Part shown: positions 38,937 through 39,453 of the stretch, piece by piece | Layout of the letters: every line of letters begins with the position of its first letter | How positions within the stretch are numbered: position 1 is the stretch's first letter | NCBI GenBank assembly: GCA_016788375.1 | Contig: JAEUSI010000012.1 | Coordinates: forward strand, 1 to 39,453 | Direction of reading: 5' to 3' | DNA: 39,453 bases | DNA from: Ignavibacteria bacterium | Lineage (GTDB): Bacteria > Bacteroidota > Ignavibacteria > Tepidaquicellales > Tepidaquicellaceae | Translations under genes and position numbers: made by a program | The notes under the pieces: generated by a model | What the model saw: only the letters and a program-made list of their open reading frames with translations | Database searches by the model: none | Told to the model about the DNA's origin: nothing

Positions 38937-39453
38937 AATTTGATTTTAGTATTAATCTGATTTATGTTATCAAAATAAAATGAAGAATAATCTTCAGGGA
39001 TTCTGGATATGTTATCAGGAATAAATAATAACTTCACATAAACATCATATTCATTGTATTTAAATTTCAAAGACTTTTTCTTTTCATCATTAAATAATTT
39101 CGAAAAAGCATCAATCTGTAATAATGCTTTTGTATGAGCTGTACCTTTCGGATCAATAAATAAAATGTAATATTCTTTTCCTTTCTTCATCCAAAAAATA
39201 AAATCAGGATGGAAGGGATGAAATTTATTATCATCCGAACTGTAATAAGGAAAATTTACATTATCCAATGTTTGATCAATCTTCGAAAACATCCACCAGT
39301 CAAACTTTTCAAAAAAATTATTTTTCTTTTTCAAATATTCAGTAAGTTCTTTTATAAACCTAACTTCACTCGGGACATTGATTATGTGATTTATATAGTT
39401 TAATCTTTCCGCTTCGGACATTATTGACGGGACATAATAATGATTTTGCATGA
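38933..39453 (-). CDS. C-terminal part of a type III-like restriction/helicase protein (5' part outside window)
   Basis: The seen 172 residues read NHYYVPSIMSEAERLNYI, then EVRFIKELTEYL, FDWWMFSKIDQTLD and HPDFIFWMKKGKEYYILFIDPKGT. The last stretch is a PD-(D/E)xK nuclease core (Asp83, then Asp100-Pro-Lys102). This block normally ends large proteins that pair an SF2 helicase with a nuclease (type III restriction R subunits and relatives). An ATG lies two bases from the window edge, but the frame is open and the usual partner is over 800 residues, so I take it as partial. The region looks more AT-rich than the genes to its left, hinting at acquisition. It is coupled to the DinB gene. Confidence 0.7.
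   Translation of the reverse strand, partial: MQNHYYVPSIMSEAERLNYINHIINVPSEVRFIKELTEYLKKKNNFFEKFDWWMFSKIDQTLDNVNFPYYSSDDNKFHPFHPDFIFWMKKGKEYYILFIDPKGTAHTKALLQIDAFSKLFNDEKKKSLKFKYNEYDVYVKLLFIPDNISRIPEDYSSFYFDNINQINTKIKL

Noticed and set aside
1-39453. tRNA, rRNA or CRISPR array
   Set aside because: No T-loop (GGTTCGAATCC-type), cloverleaf, rRNA or regular repeat array was recognised on reading both strands. A covariance-model scan was not possible, so a small RNA could be missed.

Overview
The window looks like a low-GC chromosomal segment from the Bacteroidota/FCB side of the tree, most likely Ignavibacteria-like. The clues are a type IX secretion (T9SS) C-terminal sorting domain of the NPFNP type, a DUF3078 outer-membrane-type protein, a tricorn protease, a GTG-started dnaA not linked to dnaN, and weak or absent Shine-Dalgarno sequences. 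The placement is inferred from gene families, since no rRNA or tRNA gene was seen. It is mainly an ordinary, densely packed housekeeping region with no CRISPR array, prophage or insertion sequence visible. Layout: 1-1754 (minus) holds a cut-off metallo-beta-lactamase-fold lipoprotein, a coupled exported protein and a GntR/FCD regulator. 1990-6154 (plus) holds a T9SS-sorted surface protein, a decayed T9SS-domain remnant in the following 436-base gap, a fatty acid desaturase, a GH19-type muralytic enzyme and 3-methyladenine glycosylase I. 6172-8210 holds a TerB-like protein, a small membrane-anchored Cys protein and lipoate-protein ligase. 8461-12022 (minus) is recN and dnaA. 12023-12437 is the best candidate for the chromosomal replication origin: it carries four perfect TTATTAACA boxes and an extremely AT-rich tract, with one more perfect box on the far side of dnaA. 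From 12438 rightward genes are overwhelmingly on the plus strand: alr, a 713-residue acidic protein of unknown function, a mannose-1-phosphate guanylyltransferase, methylmalonyl-CoA epimerase, uvrC, a GNAT enzyme, an aromatic-type PLP decarboxylase, DUF2892 and a strong terminator. Then come a coupled NAD(P)-oxidoreductase/methyltransferase pair, a lipoprotein, M29 aminopeptidase (minus), VOC and GNAT proteins, a TMEM175-type channel (minus), another VOC protein, tricorn protease, a large Asp-box/dockerin secreted protein with a strong terminator, a DUF3078 protein, and the compact run rpiA - M42 aminopeptidase - SDR - aminotransferase. The right edge (minus) carries a DinB-fold protein coupled to the C-terminal nuclease part of a probable type III-like restriction/helicase protein that continues outside the window. 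Functional themes: DNA replication and repair (dnaA, recN, uvrC, tag), peptide turnover (tricorn, M29, M42), and surface or envelope proteins (T9SS cargo, dockerin protein, DUF3078, lipoproteins, GDP-mannose supply). The most unusual items are the noncanonical DnaA boxes together with substitutions in the DnaA recognition region, the 713-residue protein with apparently repeated Hpt-like helical modules, the T9SS-domain fossil, and the restriction-type fragment at the right edge, which may be the rim of a defence island. Gaps of about 175-280 bases at 1755-1989, 6637-6812, 8211-8460, 10174-10453 and 27357-27586 hold no gene that I can support.
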